Assembly: GCA_036346375.1 (NCBI GenBank)
Contig: CM070515.1
Location: forward strand, 4,672,423 to 4,736,422
DNA: 64,000 nucleotides
Source of the DNA: Guadua angustifolia
Taxonomy: Eukaryota; Streptophyta; Magnoliopsida; Poales; Poaceae
Reading direction: 5' to 3'
Within the stretch, counting starts at the first letter, position 1, and each line of letters opens with the position of its first letter. Below the pieces are notes generated by a model. That model saw only the letters and a program-made list of their open reading frames with translations. It ran no database searches and was not told where the DNA came from. This document shows, one piece after another, positions 56,021 to 64,000 of the stretch. The translations under genes were made by a program, and so were the position numbers.

Positions 56021-58751
56021 TCATTTCTTGATCAAGTCGGCCGTGAAGGTGACGCCGGTGGAAGGCAGCCACGCGAGCCCGTCGATGAACCGTCGCACGG
56101 TGAAGTGGCTAGCGACGGCGGCGTCCATGATCGCGTGGTACCCAGGCCACCTCACCCGTCCGGCGACCACCGCGCCGGGCCCGAAGTTCCTGTACTCCCC
56201 GTAGAAGAGCGTGCCGAGCCCCGCGTCCCCGGCCCACTCCAGCCACCCGCGCGCCTGCACGCCGGCGCCGAGGTACGACTCCATGACCACCACCCGGGAG
56301 AAGGGCTTCCACGGCCGGCCGAGGTAGGTGGGGTACTTGGCCTCGACGATGCAGTTGTGGATGGAGAAGCCGGTGTTCTGGTTGGGGTCCTTGCGGCCCT
56401 GCGCCGTGACGCTCCCCGTCTGGCCGGGCGCGAGCGGCAGCGTGGCGATGGTGGTGCGCTGGATGACGACGATGGCGTTGCCGAAGACGAAGTCGACGGT
56501 GCCGGCGACGCGGCAGTCGCGGTAGAACTGGCGGAGCGAGTGCGCGTAGAGCGTGTCCTGGTGGCCCTCGACGGCGACGCGGAAGAAGGCCGAGCGGTCC
56601 GAGTCCACGCGCAGCGCCACCGCCTGGTGCGCCGCCGGCCCCGCCGTGTTGCGGAACGTCAGGTCCCGCGCGATGAACCCCGCGCCGGACACGGCTGCAT
56701 GCACGGCAACAAACAATAAATCTTAGCTCCGACGTGCCACGGTGAGCTTCGAAACATTCTTCCACCATGGCTTCAAGAACGAAAACCTCACAAGATTCTT
56801 TTCTTGACGTGTGCATGCAGAGCAGAGAGGCGGCAAATGGATCGCGTAAAGCGTCGGAATCCACGCGGAGTTCTGCCTGCGTTGCCAGGCTAGCTCAGGG
56901 CAAAGCGTGGATGGAGTAGAGATGCAAGTAAAGCACACGTGCATCTTGCCTTCTCCGAATGCCGTAATACGCAGCAAATGCTCGGTGATTTACTCTGCCA
57001 CCGCGCGCTAGCTTTTCAGTACGTTCGATCTAGAGCTGTGACCAAGTTGGAAAGCTGTCTGCTATATGCCATGGCTACGTTAAGATTGCTTTTGCAGAGT
57101 TTAGAAGGTACGCACGCATCATGCAATTTTGTTTGTTCTGGAAATTAAAAGATGCTCCTTAATCCCTAAGAAAAGATGGAGTTGAATCGTTAAGCACAGC
57201 TTACCTGAGAAACGACCTTATTGTTTGAAATGCAGAGATTTCATAAAGGATTTAGTAGAAATTCCACACGAAACATTTCAATTTCTGCCGCGAAAACTTC
57301 GGCTTTCTAGACGAGCTTAATGTTCTCTTCCGTAAGCACATCTAGCTAATAGCAGATATTTTATAGTTGAATGCGTACATGCATGTAATTATACTAAAAA
57401 GAGGGGCTAGTAGGGGTTAATATGTAAGCCACAGATAGTTATTGTTTCATATATAGATTCAGTCAAAATTTTGAAATTTTTACTGTTGATATCTTTTTAA
57501 TTATTTAAGATAAATATATAAAAAATCATATATATATATATATTCAAAAATATATTATAATATTATAAGTTTATTAGATTTTATAATAATAAATATTAGT
57601 GGTCAAAAATATATTTTAAGGACTATATCGATATCTAAAACTACAAATGTTTGTGAACGAAGAAAGTACAAAATACGGATTAAGCTTGGATGCAGCAGCT
57701 AGCACTTACCAAACGTGGCGCTCCGGAAAGTGGTCCAGCCGCCGGAGATGCTCCGGCTGCCGGTGATCACCGTTTCGCCCATCCCCTCCCCGATGATGAC
57801 AATGTTGGTCTTCTTCTTGCTCACCACCACGTTTTCCTGGTAGACCCCTTTCTTCACGTATATCACGTACCTCCTCCTGCTGTGGCTTGGCGCCAGCGCC
57901 ACCGCCTGGCTGACGGACCGGTACCTCCCGCTCCCGTCCTGCGCCACCACCACGTCCACGCGCATCGCCTTCCTGCCGGACCGGGCGCGCGCCAGCTCCC
58001 CGTCGCCGGCGCCGACGTCCATCACCCACGGCGGCAGCTCCGACGGCGACCCGGCGCCGGCCGTTTCGTTCTTGTGCAGCGGCGTGATGCCGCGCAGCCT
58101 CTTGTGCATGGCGAGGAGGTTGCTCACCAGCTGCGTCAGCTGCGCCACCGCCGCCTCCACGCGGCGCAGCAGGCGGCCGTCGGTGCCGTGGAAGCCCTCC
58201 ACGCAGGTGTCCTGGTTGCCCAGCGCGGCGCTCAACCAGGTGTGGAAGTTGTCCTCGGCTCGCGCGCCTCTGTCCGACGCCACGCCCGCCTCCGCCTCCC
58301 GCTCCGGGCCGTCGGGCTCGGCCATGACGTCTAGCGACCACCCGAGCTCGTCGACGGAGTAGCCCAGCAGCTCGATGCAGTCGCGCACGGCCATCTCCTC
58401 ACGCGCGTGGTTAGACAGCGAGGCGAGGCCGGCGACGACTCCCACGGCGCTGACGGCCTCGCCGAGAGTGTCGCGGAGCGCGGCGCGGAGGACGGGCACC
58501 GGGCCGCTGCCCGCGCCGCCGCGCGCCGTGTCGAGGCGCTTGACGCACTCCTCGCGCCCGGACCCAGATGAGGAGGTGACGTGGAAGCACGCCTGGTTCA
58601 GCAGCGCGACCTCGAAGGCCTCCGCCTCCTCCTGGCTCTCGAACGAGTAGCCCGAGAAGATACCGGCGCCATTGCCGCCGCGAGCGAGCAGGAGCAAGAA
58701 CAGCGGTAGCACTAGGCAGGTGTAATTTCCGGTACTTGTCAATGACGCCAT
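56021..58751 (-). CDS. Pectinesterase with PMEI pro-region, 2 exons, 571 aa
   Basis: CDS complement(57710..58751, 56021..56694); intron GT-AG, phase 1. It de-esterifies cell-wall homogalacturonan. A signal peptide (MASLTSTGNYTCLVLPLFLLLLARG) is followed by an inhibitor-like pro-domain (about 35-205, with Cys pairs and CIELLGYSVDEL). The catalytic domain starts about residue 265 with VVAQDGSGRYRSVSQAV, then YVIYVKKGVYQENV and GEGMGETVITG. Exon 2 has the active-site blocks HQAVALR, GHQDTLYAH, GTVDFVFGNA, YLGRPWK and a C-terminal FIDGLAWLPSTGV. The catalytic Gln, Asp, Asp and Arg positions are all kept. ATG 58751 is preferred over an in-frame ATG at 58985 because it starts a signal peptide and lies 70 bases below a TATA box. 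Very GC-rich coding sequence, a normal grass property. A Stowaway remnant lies in the intron. Confidence 0.95.
57423..57666. mobile_element. Stowaway MITE remnant in the pectinesterase intron
   Basis: It matches the family at 33324-33583 and 42315-42571: left CCACAGATAGTTATTG, ATATCTTTTTAATTATTTAAGA, TTATTAGATTTTATAATAATA, right ACAAATGTTTGTGAACGAAG before TA at 57667-57668. The left end is degraded, with an added (TA)n run near 57520-57541. Confidence 0.65.
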
Positions 58752-58820
58752 TAATGTTGTGGTTGCATGCAGCAGGTGTTTGCGAGGAGCGCCTTGCAAT
58801 GACCGTGAGGGGTGTGTGCG

Positions 58821-58830
58821 TGTATATAGA
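58821..58830 (-). promoter_or_regulatory. TATA box of the pectinesterase gene
   Basis: On the minus strand TCTATATACA, about 70-75 bases upstream of the chosen ATG. It implies a start site near 58795 and a leader of about 45 bases. Confidence 0.65.
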
Positions 58831-58984
58831 GGTACTACGTACATGCGTTCTCTTGGTGCAAATGGAGGTAAGGTATAGTTTGTTGTGGAAGAAAGGCGTG
58901 CATGCAAGCTATCTTTTATTGACTCCTTACCCTTTTGAGGAAAAGTTAGTTTTGAGCTGAATGATTGTATTAGTTGATCATCCA

Positions 58985-59240
58985 ATTTTATAGGACATAT
59001 TTTCTCTTAGCAATGTTAGCATATAAATAAAAAAGATATTAAAATGATTAGACTACTTCTAATTATTATCTACAAGCATTATATCTAATGTATGCATATA
59101 GAGGATATAAAGTAAAGATGGATATTTATTAGGAGTAGAGAGTGAATGTCTCACTAATTTTATATTACAATATGAAATACGCTTTACATTTGTAGATAAA
59201 ACTATTAAAAAATATGCCATATAAACTTAGACGGATGGAG
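58985..59240. mobile_element. Stowaway-like MITE remnant
   Basis: The right end AACTTAGACGGATGGAG is followed by TA. The interior matches 34540-34730 (CTTCTAATTATTAT, GGATATAAAGTAAAGATGGA, TTTTATATTACAATATGAAA). The left terminus is lost. Confidence 0.55.
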
Positions 59241-59269
59241 TATTTACTGTTGTGAGTTGTGTCACACTT

Positions 59270-60068
59270 CCAAGCATAAGGGGAAAATGCTCTCAAGGGC
59301 AGGTCATTTGATTCTGGTAGATTTCGAGGATGATATCATATGGAAATGGACAGCCGTAGCTAGGAGAGTTTTCGACAAAATTAGCTTACCGGATGCTATT
59401 CCTCGGATCAGTGCTAGAACACAACTATAGCACAATTTGCGAGGGGAACACGGAGAACAGGTGTAAATTTTTCACTTTGCTTTTCAACCAAAATAGGATA
59501 CTCATGGTAGATAGGTTGGCAACCAGAGACTAGCCAAATTATGCTTTCTGTCCCCTTTGCGGTTTAGAGCACGAAGCGGCTATGCATTTGATTTTGCTTT
59601 GTCCTTTCGCAAGACAAGTATGGAAAAAGGTTTTCATGTCCATATGAATGCATCAACCGTTGCAGCAGTCAGAAACCATAGCCACTCGGTGGTGGAGCTT
59701 AGTCCGAGAGAAGGCCCCGACACGGCTACGAAAACAAGTCGACGGAGTCATCATCTACACATTTTGGAACAGAAGAAATTTTAGCGGACTCTATCACTCA
59801 TTGCAAGAGGTCATCAATCAAATCTTGCAAGATGTAACCAATCGAAGGATGGCAATTCAGAGCACCTCGTCGGGTCGATTGTAGGACCCTCGTGAACATA
59901 GGTTCCCTTCTGTCTTTTTGCTTCTCAGGTGTTGTTTAGTTTTCTATGATGTTGTCTGTTCTTAATTAACTCCCCTCGGGGATGGCGCTGGGCTTGCCTG
60001 AGGCTGGTTTGTAGCCAGCAAGTTTTCTCCTTCTTTGAATGAAAGACAGAGCTTCTGCAATAAAAAAA
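59270..60068 (+). mobile_element. Degenerate LINE 3' end (zf-RVT region and tail)
   Basis: Scattered frames read IIWKWTA, KFFTLLF.., DRLAT, YAFCPLCGLEHEAAMHLIL, TRWWSLVREKAPTRLRKQVDG and GLYHSLQEVINQILQD, the CxxC...H and following block of plant LINE zf-RVT domains. They are interrupted by stops and frame changes. It ends with a GAATGAAAGACAGAGCTTC leader into an AATAAAAAAATA tail. Much older than the LINE at 35939. Confidence 0.75.
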
Positions 60069-60069
60069 T

Positions 60070-60480
60070 ATATATATCTCGACACTTTCAAGCTAGCGAT
60101 CACAAGATTTTGAGTAGCTAGGGTGCTAGGCACAATGCTGCATGCTAGTGTCGGTCGATACTTGATCGATCTCATGCAAGCAAGAATGTGTCCGAATAAT
60201 CGAGATGATTGGGCAGATCCGTGGAATGCTTCCTGGGCAATTTATTTACATGCGTGGATTAGATGCGGTTTGCGCGATGCATGGTTCGATCGACCGACCA
60301 ACCGTAGCCCACGGACAGAGATAGCTAGCTTAGCTCATGGGGGCACTGGACGCACACGGACACTCAAGGTAGATATTCCTTCGTTTTGCTTGGCGATGCA
60401 GGCTTGTGGATTCGCCTGCTAGTGCTGGCTGATTCTGAATCTTGACCAAGGGTGTTTGCTTAATGCTGCGGTCGTCCCGT
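60070..60480. other. Intergenic, no gene supported
   Basis: The plus-strand ORF 60123-60422 (99 codons, MLGTMLHASVGRYLIDLMQA...) has no recognised domain and is probably incidental. Confidence 0.35.
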
Positions 60481-60484
60481 CTTA

Positions 60485-60809
60485 GGCTATTCCCAGTGCA
60501 TGGTAACATACTCATTTAATGTATGCCACATAAGCATTTTTGATGATGTGGCAAGAGAGTTAAGAGGGGAGAGAAGAAAGCTGTATCTTGAGGAAAATAC
60601 CACTTGGGCACGAAATCATAGACATTGAAACTTGAATCATCTAAGTGGCCCACAATTCATACTCTCATACACATCTAGCATTTAATTATCTTGTGGGGAC
60701 TAAGAAATAATCTATGATACTATGCATTGGGATAGTTGTATCTTCTATAATATCATATGACATGGCAGCTTTGGATATTGTGACAAGATACAATGCACTG
60801 GGAATAGCC
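60485..60809. mobile_element. Tourist-type MITE, 325 bp
   Basis: Perfect 17-bp TIRs GGCTATTCCCAGTGCAT at both ends, flanked by TTA at 60482-60484 and 60810-60812. Confidence 0.93.
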
Positions 60810-60901
60810 TTAATTAGTCGTCTTCAACTGTCAGCCTGTCCTAGTTACTTTTTCCTCAAATTTGCACTATATATATAGCAACTTATTGAGCTTGGGTAAA
60901 T

Positions 60902-60924
60902 TTTATATATATATATATATATAT
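60902..60924. repeat. (TA)n microsatellite
   Basis: Uninterrupted TA run of about 22 bases. Confidence 0.9.
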
Positions 60925-60937
60925 CCCTCAAAAGCTA

Positions 60938-61215
60938 CTCCCTCCCTTGAAAAAAAATAAGGTTTGTAGTTTGAAAGATTTGTTGATAAATATAAGACTT
61001 GCAAGTAAATTTAACGAGGCTTCTCCTCGTATGTCACTATTTATTTTCTCTCTATCTTATGTATTTATTTGTTGCCCTCCACAAAAAGTATTCTCATTCA
61101 TCTTTCTATGATGATTACCAAGGATGACCAAGTCATTTTCTCACATATATACCTTAATCAATTTTACCACCTCATTAATCCCTGTACAAAGTCAAAATAC
61201 GCCCTATATTTCAGA
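60938..61215. mobile_element. Stowaway MITE, right end degraded
   Basis: The left end CTCCCTCCCTTGAAAAAAAA follows TA at 60936-60937. The interior has TTTCTCATATATACC.TAATC and CAAAGTCAAAATACGCCCTA as in 34193-34478. The expected GGGAG terminus is not seen. Confidence 0.65.
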
Positions 61216-61254
61216 GTCCTGCTTTCGTTACTTTCCATTACTTTCGTCGATTTA

Positions 61255-61821
61255 GAGCATCTCTCTGGCAAGGGCCCCTAAAACAGGGCCCCTATTTTGG
61301 ATTTATGGGCTCATTCTATTTTTTGGGGTCCTGTTTTCAGAGCACAAATCCAGCAACATCCCCTAAATCTCAGCCCCTCTTTTACTTTTTCTCCTATTTT
61401 GACATATCCGCTATGTATAATCTTCATTTGACACCACTAAAATTCAATCAAAAATATTTGTAATACATAAAACATAAGCATATTAACATTTACAATTTAA
61501 AAACATGATATTTAAAATTTAAATTTAAAATTTTCAAAACATGATATTTAAAATTTAAATTTAAAATTTTGAAAATTTTCAACAGTAGATGCAAATGCAA
61601 CAGTTGCAACTCATCCAGCAAAGACACGCTCAGCTGCAGCGAACTAATACAAGCCATCCTTCACTTAACTCCCTATTTTAAGGTTTAGGGGCTCCCTAGG
61701 AATTGGGGCTGAGGAGGCAAATTTAAGGGCTGGATTAGGGGCCTTACTGGATCTGTATTTTTGACTAAAGTCCCTATTTTAAGGTTTAGGGGCTGGTTTA
61801 GGGGCTCTGCTAGAGATGCTC
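61255..61821. mobile_element. Tourist-type MITE, 567 bp, TIR GAGCATCTCT
   Basis: The left GAGCATCTCTCTGGCAAGGG and inverted right GAGCATCTCTAGCAGAGCCC are flanked by TTA at 61252-61254 and 61822-61824. The phrase GGTTTAGGGGCT recurs at several places toward the right end. The AT-rich centre includes a duplicated ATTTAAAATTTAAATTTAAA unit. Confidence 0.85.
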
Positions 61822-61824
61822 TTA

Positions 61825-62160
61825 TCAACGCCAACACTAGTCACTTTGCCGTCCAAAATGCGCCTACAATCATGCATCTTTCTTATTTTCTCGCCAATTC
61901 CACGAGCTGAAAAGGTTTGGCAAACCGAAATATATATGATTTTGACGGACTCCTCGCTGCGTAGGAGTATACGTACGTACTGTACATACCATGCATGGAA
62001 CTCTGACTCGTGGCTCCCGCCGGCGAATGTCAGGTTTTTGGAGTAGATCCTTGTGTACCTGCAACATTGGTGATATCATATACACATGTTTCCTCACACA
62101 ACTTAGCCAATCGCTGCTAAAACATCGCAGCGAGACAATTTGATGGTATATACCAGGAGC
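61825..62160. other. Intergenic, no gene supported
   Basis: Short ORFs on both strands without recognised domains. It ends at the target site of the hAT-like element. Confidence 0.35.
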
Positions 62161-63149
62161 CAGTGGCGTATCCAATGGGTGGGCTCGGTTGGGCTCGAGC
62201 CCACCCTCCGGTCGCCAGATCCTATGTACCCTCTTTATCAGCAACGTTCATTTAATATTTGGTATAACAGTAGCGAATGTACACGCACTCAAACACGTCT
62301 AGAGGAAGAAGAAACTTTGTTGGGTGGTGAGCTACTTTTTAGACCCAAACTCATGGGCCACTACTTGTTTAATACCTAATTTTGCAATTGGTAACTCTTC
62401 ACTTGCTGTCTGCAAAACTGAACTTGAACCGTCAATGCGCGTAGAGACTATAGAGAGAGGGAGGTGACTCAACATCTCTTCTTTGCGAGGATATGGCAGC
62501 CCATCAAGTAGGGGGCACTTCATACACGTCATCGGGACTCGGCGATTGTAAGGGCACGGCAAGGACGTCGAGTGAATGTCGGGGAGCTAGCAAGGGCACG
62601 GGTGTGTGGCAATGGACAATGCACTGTGGCGATGATGAGCAGATTGTGAAGGTGGTATAGTGTGAGTTGGCGAGTGCCTAACCGACAGAGTGGATGACTA
62701 TGACAATAAATAGATAATGTGAGCCCCTCTTCTAATGTATGATTTTTGAGAGGTGCTTCAATGCTTTGCTTTTTGACAGATGCAGAAATATTAAAGTATG
62801 AATGAAAGGTAGATTGTAATTACTTATCCTTTCGCTTACTTCAAGATTTATGCAACTTGTATTGGAAAGAAAAGCATTGGAGCACTATTGATGATTTTTT
62901 TATCAATTGTAAATATGTCAATGGGTTGAAAGAGATAATAGCCGATTTATTTGATTGATTGGTGCTAACTTGTTTATAGATGTCCAAAAGTTTAACAAAC
63001 GAATGTTGCACAAGTATTTATCAAATAATGAACTACAAATAGTAGAACTCGAACCGATGAGAATACAATACAAGCTGTTTAACATGTTTGTCTCAATTTA
63101 ACGTAATGTTTTAAGCCCACCCTCTATTTTTATCCTGGATTCGCCACTG
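62161..63149. mobile_element. Non-autonomous hAT-like element, 989 bp
   Basis: The left end CAGTGGCGTATCC and inverted right end CAGTGGCGAATCC are flanked by a perfect 8-bp duplication CCAGGAGC (62153-62160 and 63150-63157). The TIR and 8-bp TSD are diagnostic of hAT elements. No transposase ORF. Phrases GGTGGGCTC and GAGCCCACC occur just inside both ends. Confidence 0.93.
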
Positions 63150-63157
63150 CCAGGAGC

Positions 63158-63458
63158 TCACCCTGCGACTTGTCCGGTAACATACCAAGCTAGGCCTCCA
63201 GCCATGCACATCCACAATGGAGAAATTTGAGGTGCCTGATCCATGCTTGGGTTGCAACATAAGGCACAACCATATCATGGTCAGCTGGTCACCACTAGAG
63301 AAAAACATGAAGTGGTAAGTGCTAATTGCCATTCCTAAATTAATCATTCAAGTCAAATAGCCACATGCAGCACTTCACCTTACCTGTATTATACTGTGCG
63401 CGGTAGCCTCTAGTTGTCAAATTTAGATGATACGTACGGCACTGCACTTTCGATGTCT
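63158..63458. other. Intergenic or 3' UTR, nothing recognised
   Basis: Lies between the hAT-like element and the stop codon of the minus-strand gene at the right edge. The expected 3' UTR of that gene is here. Confidence 0.4.
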
Positions 63459-63906
63459 CTATTGTACCAGGGTGCATGCGTCATAACGTTTGCATCTTTT
63501 CCATCTGGAAATTGATCCCTGCACCACAGTTTTTGGATTAGTTTAATTGGTGTTTAGAAGAGCAGCTAACTAAAAGAAGAGAAAAACATGAATGTACCTT
63601 GCGAATACAAAGTCTTAACTGCATCGCTGTTTGCCCAAAGTGGTGGGAGGAGGTAACCAAAGTACTGCCAATCAAAGAAAGCTCAAATTTAACACCACAA
63701 ACTAGGGAATTCAATGTCTCCTCTTGAGCAATGCACGAGTTAAGATGTGGGAATAAATCTTCGCATACTCTAGATCCCGAAGGAATTGTAGACAGTGCTG
63801 AGGAAATCACTTCAGAACTTTCCTCAATTACAGAAAGGTCCCCTCTACCTCGAGCATAACTCAGGTTTTGGAGAATCCAAGGGATAGTTCGACTGATATC
63901 TGCCGA
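63459..63906 (-). CDS. Last two exons of an unrecognised protein, 5' part beyond the window
   Basis: Exon 63598-63906 (103 codons) starts after a CATAG acceptor with SADISRTIPWILQNLSYARG and runs through EESSEVISSAL, PSGSRVCEDLFPHLNSCI, SLVCGVKFELSLIGSTL and TAMQLRLCIRK to donor GTACAT. Exon 63459-63518 adds GSISRWKRCKRYDACTLVQ and a TAG stop, in phase. The helical, Leu/Ser-rich make-up suggests an alpha-solenoid or coiled region. I do not recognise the family. It may be a true gene end or a fragment; only about 120 codons are visible. Confidence 0.5.
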
Positions 63907-64000
63907 CTATGTCGATGGGCACTTGTATGAGGTGCCGTATGTGCCATTGGACGAGATTGGAAGTTCGAAAAGTCAATGCAAAACAGCTTAATTGTTTTCG

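Noticed and set aside
56109..56864. A 251-codon minus ORF overlapping the pectinesterase second exon
   Set aside because: High-GC shadow frame rich in Arg/Ala/Gly; the pectinesterase frame carries all family motifs. The same applies to the plus-strand ORFs at 56018-56719 and 57690-58334.
58752..58985. N-terminal extension of the pectinesterase to ATG 58985
   Set aside because: It would start upstream of the TATA box at 58821-58830 and would bury the signal peptide that begins at ATG 58751.
63400..63530. A minus-frame reading HAPWYN, like purple acid phosphatases
   Set aside because: It is out of phase with the upstream exon at 63598-63906, which joins cleanly to a different frame ending in a stop. 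No other phosphatase motif is present.

Overview
This window is plant nuclear DNA, almost certainly Oryza (rice). The evidence is large GT-AG spliced genes, short AT-rich intergenic DNA packed with grass-type MITEs (Stowaway, Tourist), CACTA, hAT, MULE, copia and LINE sequences, and a SAR1 gene followed by a TOPLESS-related gene. From memory, that neighbour pair sits on the short arm of rice chromosome 1; this placement is recall and was not checked by alignment.

Layout. 1-2754: 3' part of a decayed Ty1-copia element and its 3' LTR. 2.8-3.9 kb: a foldback-type element enclosing about three ~190-bp tandem copies. 4.7-8.8 kb (minus): a three-exon SAR1 GTPase gene of 193 aa, with a 3.4-kb intron carrying two MITEs and an inverted repeat. 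9.87-10.08 kb: a 31-bp, seven-copy minisatellite, five copies of which contain the G-box core CACGTG. 11.4-20.9 kb (minus): a complete 25-exon TOPLESS-related corepressor of 1,121 aa, with every junction in phase. About 0.65 kb upstream of its ATG lies a ~520-bp imperfect hairpin. 22-35.9 kb: gene-poor DNA with a 993-bp CACTA element (TSD TTT), a 461-bp foldback MITE and several Stowaway MITEs. 35.9-37.3 kb: a 5'-truncated LINE with poly(A), a 13-bp TSD and an uninterrupted 407-codon frame. 40.2-42.3 kb (minus): a 62-aa single-pass membrane protein gene with a probable 5'UTR intron.

43,049-55,695 is the most striking part: a complete 12.65-kb Mutator-like element (MULE) with ~245-bp terminal inverted repeats and a perfect 10-bp target-site duplication. 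It contains, all on the minus strand, a frameshifted MURA-type transposase (MuDR N-terminal domain, MULE domain, SWIM and CCHC zinc fingers) whose first catalytic Asp position reads Gly. It also holds a plant mobile domain (PMD) gene, a GRF-type zinc-finger pseudogene, a 174-aa protein built of exact 44-residue repeats, four tandem arrays and a nested SINE.

56.0-58.8 kb (minus): a two-exon pectinesterase with a PMEI pro-region and all catalytic motifs, with a Stowaway remnant in its intron. 59-63.2 kb: a LINE remnant, two Tourist-type MITEs (TSD TTA) and a 989-bp hAT-like element with an 8-bp TSD. At the right edge are the last two exons of an unrecognised minus-strand gene.

The host genes are independent transcription units (ER vesicle budding, transcriptional repression, cell-wall pectin modification, a small membrane protein). 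There is no operon-like coupling. Most of the remaining sequence is transposon-derived.
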